In this document: positions 60,139 through 64,000 of the stretch, one piece after another
Layout of the letters: each line of letters begins with the position of its first letter
Numbering within the stretch: the first letter of the stretch is position 1
From: JAEZPW01 sp035629075
Lineage (GTDB): Bacteria > Acidobacteriota > Terriglobia > Terriglobales > Acidobacteriaceae
Direction of reading: 5' to 3'
Assembly (NCBI GenBank): GCA_035629075.1
Contig: DASPIK010000104.1
Span: 45,124 to 109,123, forward strand
Length of the DNA stretch: 64,000 nucleotides
Made by a program: the position numbers and the translations under genes
Notes under the pieces: generated by a model
Seen by the model: the letters and a program-made list of their open reading frames with translations, nothing else
Database searches by the model: none
What the model was told of the DNA's origin: nothing

Positions 60139-61038
60139 TCAGTATAACGGGGGTTCCCCTTCCGGGCGTGTTTTCCAGCGACGGTGTACCCACAACCATT
60201 GGTCCGGAAAACGGCGAGCATACTGTTCAATGATCTTGGTGAACCGTGCCGTGTTCTCGATCGCGTCGGCCTCGTCGTGCCCAGTGCTCACGAGTTCTAC
60301 TGGACGATCGAAATGCACTCGGTATTTGCGAATGGCGGAGTCCCAGATGGTGAATGCGGGGACGACTGCTGCACCTGTACGCAAGGCCACGCGCGCAACG
60401 CCACTGGCAGTGCACGCAGGGAGGCCGAAGTAGTCGACGAACACGCCTTGCGGGGGAGTCATGTTAGTGTCCATCAGCACGCCAACAGTCTCTCCGGCCC
60501 GCATAGCAGACAGAAGCCCGCGGGCGAACTCGTCTTTTGCGAAAGTCTTGTTACCGTGGAGCGTGCGGTAGCGCTCGACCAGACGGTCGAGGTACGGATT
60601 GTCGAGTTCTCGAACCACCACCCGGATCGGGTGTCCCATAAGAGAGTGGAAGAAGGATCCAACCTCCCAGGCACCAAGGTGAGCGGTCATGAAGAAGACG
60701 CCTTTGCCCCGCTTTTTGGCGGCTTCGTAGTTCTCGAATCCCTCGTAAACGGCTATCTGCGATGCGTTCTGTTTCGTGTACCAGGGAAATTTGCAGAATT
60801 CCGCCAGTTCGCGACCCAGTGAAGTGAACACTCCCCGAAGGATGCGGCGCCGCTCCGCGATGGACTTCTCTGGAAACGCGATCTCAAGGTTTCTCATGCC
60901 CACCCGCCTCAAGCGGGCGTGCAGAAGGCCGAACAACTGTGCGATACCTATGCCAATGACGCGGGCAATGGGCCGAGGCAGCAATCCGAGGCCTTTGACG
61001 ATCAGCCACACCGGTGCATATTGAAGGCGTTCTCGCAT
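60139..61038 (-). CDS. LpxL/HtrB-type lipid A acyltransferase
   Basis: A membrane-bound late acyltransferase of about 299 aa. One N-terminal membrane segment is followed by the HxxxxE catalytic motif as TAHLGAWE (near 120). GVLMDTNMTPPQGVFVDYFG and PDQWLWVHRRWKTRPEG at the end are typical of LpxL-type enzymes. The ATG at 61038 fits the family start; the longer frame to 61113 adds a poor N-terminus. It sits 39 bases upstream of lpxD, so both are probably co-transcribed. Which acyl position it fills is unknown. Confidence 0.87.
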   Translation of the reverse strand: MRERLQYAPVWLIVKGLGLLPRPIARVIGIGIAQLFGLLHARLRRVGMRNLEIAFPEKSIAERRRILRGVFTSLGRELAEFCKFPWYTKQNASQIAVYEGFENYEAAKKRGKGVFFMTAHLGAWEVGSFFHSLMGHPIRVVVRELDNPYLDRLVERYRTLHGNKTFAKDEFARGLLSAMRAGETVGVLMDTNMTPPQGVFVDYFGLPACTASGVARVALRTGAAVVPAFTIWDSAIRKYRVHFDRPVELVSTGHDEADAIENTARFTKIIEQYARRFPDQWLWVHRRWKTRPEGEPPLY

Positions 61039-61116
61039 CTGCAGGAGAAAACGTGACGTTAGCACCCACGAAAATCGAGTGTCAACTTGGAATGCTGTGC
61101 CGCACAGCAGCACAAA

Positions 61117-61148
61117 AGAAAAAGGCGGAGCGTTCAGTTAGCTCCGCC
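61117..61148 (-). terminator. Terminator after the SYLF gene
   Basis: On the minus strand GGCGGAGC / GCTCCGCC (61148-61141 and 61131-61124) with a nine-base loop leads into TTTTTCTTTT. It lies 20 bases past the stop and before the acyltransferase start. Confidence 0.9.
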
Positions 61149-61167
61149 GTGAAGGACAACCAGGATT

Positions 61168-61866
61168 CTATTTTCCACCTGCAGGTGTTGCAGCCTGGGT
61201 AGCGTACTTATTGATCACGCTGAGGAACGGCTGAGCTTCCTGCGGCACCGTCACTCCGCCACTTAGCAGCGTCCGGAATGGAATCACGCGTCCGTAAAAC
61301 GCCCGGGTGTCGTCGCTGTCCTGCTTGATAACAGCGCCATTGAGCGTTGCACCGGCGAAAACACCGCGTGCGCGGGAATAGGTAAGCACCTGTGCGCGCA
61401 TCTTCCAGTCGGTCATGCCCTCTGCATGGCGCCCGACAGGGCCGGCAGCAACAGACGCATCAGCGCCCAGTTTGAACTTGCTGGCCAGCAGATTGCGCAT
61501 ACCTTCCTCGTTCATAATCAGCATCACGTAATCTACGGCCTGACCGCCGATCTGGAAACCGAAACTACCGCCGGTCACACGAAAGAACGCAGGCGTGCTC
61601 CAGCCCTTGTCGGTTCGGCAGGTAGCCACGCCCTTCCCGTACGAACCGCCCACTACAAAACCACCCTTCAACATGGAAGGTACAACCGCAACGCACTTGG
61701 CCGACCCGAGTATCTCCTCGGGAATTCCAGCGTCAGGCGCATTCATGATTTCGTTGAGCACGTCTCCAGCAGCCTGCACGCGCTCCATTTGCTTGGTGCG
61801 GTCCTGGCCAAAGGCAATACCGGTCAGACACAATATAGCTACTGCTACTACGAATCTCTTCAACAC
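61168..61866 (-). CDS. Secreted SYLF (Ysc84-like) lipid-binding protein
   Basis: A 232-aa protein with a Sec signal (about 1-20, ending IAFG). The SYLF domain covers the rest: CVAVVPSMLKGGFVVGGSYGKGV, GGSFGFQIGGQAVDYVMLIM, then KFKLGADASVAAGPVGR. SYLF domains bind phosphoinositide-type lipids in eukaryotes; bacterial members are envelope proteins of unknown role. The GTG at 61866 is chosen because GGAGG lies seven bases upstream and the signal peptide starts there. It has its own terminator. Confidence 0.87.
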   Translation of the reverse strand: MLKRFVVAVAILCLTGIAFGQDRTKQMERVQAAGDVLNEIMNAPDAGIPEEILGSAKCVAVVPSMLKGGFVVGGSYGKGVATCRTDKGWSTPAFFRVTGGSFGFQIGGQAVDYVMLIMNEEGMRNLLASKFKLGADASVAAGPVGRHAEGMTDWKMRAQVLTYSRARGVFAGATLNGAVIKQDSDDTRAFYGRVIPFRTLLSGGVTVPQEAQPFLSVINKYATQAATPAGGK

Positions 61867-62076
61867 TGCACTTCCTCCAGCCCGCACGCTCGTTGCGACC
61901 ACCGCTAAACGATGGTACTCCGAATCGAAATGGTGCCGCGAATCAAGAGCACGGCGCATGTTTACTAAAGGGTGACGTTTCTGCGGCAAACCTGCACATC
62001 GCCGCAATGCTATGTCTCTGAACCCGAGCGGGATGAAACAGTTGCTGGGAACTGAGTTGCGGAGCGAGTACGCCCT

Positions 62077-62745
62077 TTATTTGTTCGTCACCAATGAATG
62101 CGTAATCGCATGGACAGAAAGCGCGATGCGGTTCTGGACGCCGACTTTTCGCATTAGCTTCGCGACGTGAGCTTTCACTGTTCGCTCTTCAATGGCGAGT
62201 GCGGAGCCAATTTCTTTGTTCGAGCGTCCGGCGACCAGCAGTTCGAGAACTTCCTTTTCGCGATCTGTGAAGGTAACCCGGCCTGCCGGGAAAATGCGGG
62301 CAGGGTGGGACGTCACTCGCTCTATAAAGGTGGACAGCACACGCCGCGGCGCCCACACCGAACCTTCGTTGACAATGCGAATGGCCATGACGAACTCTTT
62401 CGGCGTGGCCGCTTCGTCGACGTAACCCTTGGCACCTGCGGCAAGCGCTTTGAGGATAGTCTCGTCATCTGCGCCTGAACCGGTAACTACGATACGAAGA
62501 TCGGGACGGGACGCTTTCAGGCCTGCCATCACGTCAAACAAATTTTGGTCGCTGCGGGTGCCGAGCAGGACGATATCGATGTTGTCACCGCTGGCGACCT
62601 CTTTCAGAGACGCGGCCACGAGATCCAGGTCCGGTTCTGACTCAAAAAGGGCGCGGAAACCAACAAAGCGGAGCGGATCGCTTTCGACTACAGCGATGCG
62701 GATGCGAGGCGGTTGCTGCTGCTTCTTGGGCGAGCTCTGTTTCAT
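62077..62745 (-). CDS. NarL/LuxR-type regulator with a degenerate receiver
   Basis: A 222-aa regulator. The receiver (about 14-130) lacks the phospho-acceptor: the strand ends IVLLGTRSD, with G62 at the usual Asp place, and the conserved Lys is Asp (GYVDEA). The output is a clean LuxR-type helix-turn-helix (about 155-215; LTDREKEVLELL-type FTDREKEVLELLVAG, NKEIGSALAIEERTVKAHV). It should bind DNA without normal phosphorylation. It is divergent from a secreted pilin-like gene, which it might control; that is inference. Confidence 0.87.
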   Translation of the reverse strand: MKQSSPKKQQQPPRIRIAVVESDPLRFVGFRALFESEPDLDLVAASLKEVASGDNIDIVLLGTRSDQNLFDVMAGLKASRPDLRIVVTGSGADDETILKALAAGAKGYVDEAATPKEFVMAIRIVNEGSVWAPRRVLSTFIERVTSHPARIFPAGRVTFTDREKEVLELLVAGRSNKEIGSALAIEERTVKAHVAKLMRKVGVQNRIALSVHAITHSLVTNK

Positions 62746-62869
62746 AGTTGGTTCTCTAGGGGCGTAGCATAGCCTGTAGCATCATGCTTGAAAAGAGGTA
62801 CTCGCCCCCAGAACCATAAGGACATACACTTTAGTTTGTCCCGGCTTTTCGGCTTAGGAGGAACGACGA

Positions 62870-63310
62870 ATGAGGATGGCCGCTGCAATCGTGTTAGCTC
62901 TGGCGATTTGGACCGCTGCTGCCGCGCAACAGGACCCTGTGTCTACGGCTTCAACTTCGGGGTATCAGCCCAAATTCGCTGGAGACAAGGCGCGCTCCAA
63001 CGCTGAGGCAGCGGCGCTCGGCTATATGAGGACCGTGGTTGCTGCCGAAAAGGTCTATAAGAAGAAACGCGGCAGTTATACCAGTTCCCTTTCTGCTCTG
63101 GTCGGTAACGGTTCCTTCACAAAGCGCATGGCTCAGACCGATCGCGGCGACTACACGGTGAGTATGAAATCCAAAGCCCAGGGATACGCGTTAACACTCA
63201 CCCCGAAGCAATTCGACGCCGAACATCGCGCATTTTATGTGGACGAAACGGGAGTGTTTCGCGCTGAAGACGACAAACCGGCGACGTCATCGTCGCCGGT
63301 GCTGAAGTGA
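62870..63310 (+). CDS. Secreted pilin-like globular protein
   Basis: A 146-aa protein with a Sec signal (about 1-19) and a soluble domain resembling the globular half of type IV pseudopilins (ALGYMRTVVAAEKVYKKKRG, then strands ending FYVDETGVFRAED). The hydrophobic N-terminal pilin helix with prepilin cleavage site is absent, so it should not assemble into pili. TAGGAGG lies ten bases before the ATG, an excellent ribosome site. It is divergent from the NarL-like gene. Confidence 0.75.
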   Translation: MRMAAAIVLALAIWTAAAAQQDPVSTASTSGYQPKFAGDKARSNAEAAALGYMRTVVAAEKVYKKKRGSYTSSLSALVGNGSFTKRMAQTDRGDYTVSMKSKAQGYALTLTPKQFDAEHRAFYVDETGVFRAEDDKPATSSSPVLK

Positions 63311-63334
63311 TTCCAAAGCCCGTCCGTTAGGGCG

Positions 63335-63991
63335 TTACTTCAGAGGTCGTTCCTGGCTCCCCGTCTGAGCGGTGTGCGTACCTGATCGCGGGATGGAGGC
63401 AACTGCATCGGCAAAGCCTAACGAGAAGCCGCGGACGAAGGCGTCGCAGTACTTGGTGGCCTGAGACTGCGGTACCTTCGACTGGCAGAGGTTCAGGGCG
63501 TAATCAGAATGCGCCTGATGCCGCAGGCTGTTCGCGTCGGCACTGCGGCCGGATTCGTATCCCTTGGAAAACGCGTCATCGAAGCTTCGGTCCGCCAGGG
63601 CATCCGCCGAGGGGGTCAGCCCGGTAGAAGCATTTCGCGCACCGGCGATGGCCCGGAATTCACGCCCGTCGATGCCATCGGCATACCCTTCCTTAAATCC
63701 TTGCTGATAGCCGTTTCGGTACGATCGGCGGTCACCGAATTCCTTCTGGTACCCGACGCAATCCTTGAAGTCCTTCATCTGGGTGACGGCACGTTCACCC
63801 CGCCCCATGTGGATATCGATATCGGCGTTGTGAAAACCATCCTCGTAACCGTGCATGTAGCCGTGGGCATATGTTGACTTTTGAAAGAGAGCCTGCGTTT
63901 CACCGGAATTCAGGTGGCGATCGCCAGATTCGCCGAAGGCAGCAGCGGCCAAGGCAGTGAGGGTAAAGAAGACGGTGAAGGTCCTAAGCAC
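63335..63991 (-). CDS. Secreted GYxxGF-repeat protein, unknown
   Basis: A 218-aa protein with a signal peptide (about 1-20). The mature chain carries repeated Gly-Tyr/Phe phrases: HGYMHGYEDGF, NGYQQGFKEGYADG, KGYESGR and RGFSLGFADA. Two Cys pairs could form disulphides. I recognise no family. The first codon in the frame is GTG 63991, nine bases from the window edge, so the true start could lie further out, though the signal peptide suggests it is right. Confidence 0.65.
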   Translation of the reverse strand: MLRTFTVFFTLTALAAAAFGESGDRHLNSGETQALFQKSTYAHGYMHGYEDGFHNADIDIHMGRGERAVTQMKDFKDCVGYQKEFGDRRSYRNGYQQGFKEGYADGIDGREFRAIAGARNASTGLTPSADALADRSFDDAFSKGYESGRSADANSLRHQAHSDYALNLCQSKVPQSQATKYCDAFVRGFSLGFADAVASIPRSGTHTAQTGSQERPLK

Positions 63992-64000
63992 CTGGTCCCC

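Noticed and set aside
60139..60433. Plus-strand frames opposite the LpxL-like gene
   Set aside because: Shadows of a gene with a clear catalytic motif.

Overview
The window reads as an ordinary, gene-dense stretch of chromosome from a diderm bacterium, most likely an Acidobacteriota of the Terriglobia type. This placement is inferred from protein families and intergenic-repeat style; no rRNA is present to fix it. An outer membrane with lipid A is implied by LpxB, LpxD, an LpxL-type acyltransferase, LptE, an MsbA-like exporter and Lnt. I saw no phage, insertion sequence, CRISPR array, tRNA or rRNA. Layout: (1) 64-11393, minus strand: a six-PAS histidine kinase, a giant RNase E/G (1253 aa), RodA and PBP2, a wall-elongation and RNA-decay cluster without MreBCD. 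(2) 11779-16484, plus: rpsT with a good promoter and terminator, then an overlapping operon psd-pssA-usg-like-lptE-holA. (3) 16650-19890: a small DUF465 protein and RimI (minus), then meaB-mce-tsaB (plus). (4) 20007-24615, minus: acyl-CoA dehydrogenase, SRPBCC protein, threonine aldolase, HemW. (5) 24693-31597, plus: ketoacyl synthase, ABC exporter, LpxB and a secreted M1-like protein whose zinc ligands are degraded. (6) 31745-36423, minus: two small membrane proteins, a pseudo-receiver, a tandem UspA and a FecR/DUF6600-type secreted protein. (7) 36682-44869: an MFS transporter, TrmJ-like methyltransferase (minus), and a tightly overlapping run lnt-prfB-CDF transporter-HD hydrolase-conserved unknown; prfB carries the classical RF2 +1 frameshift site. 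(8) 44887-50297, minus: a hybrid PAS/GAF kinase, a CpsB-type PHP phosphatase and two membrane proteins. (9) 50402-52064: a compact unknown locus with a secreted repeat peptide, a small unknown protein, an XRE regulator with an S24-like C-terminus, and two inverted repeats that could be operators. (10) 52319-63991: alanine-type aminotransferase, a Cys/His-rich coiled-coil protein, an APC permease with a cytosolic tail, a DehI-family protein, a P-loop protein, lpxD, an LpxL-like acyltransferase, a SYLF protein, a NarL-like pseudo-receiver regulator, a pilin-like secreted protein and a GYxxGF repeat protein. No large undescribed system is evident. The most unusual items are the RNase E/G insertion with repeated LPGESIAKY-type motifs, the 81-bp-periodic secreted peptide whose two copies differ only at synonymous sites, the zinc-site-degraded M1 homologue with TPRs, two receiver domains lacking the phospho-acceptor Asp, and two hairpin-rich leaders (29327-29421 and 44054-44313).
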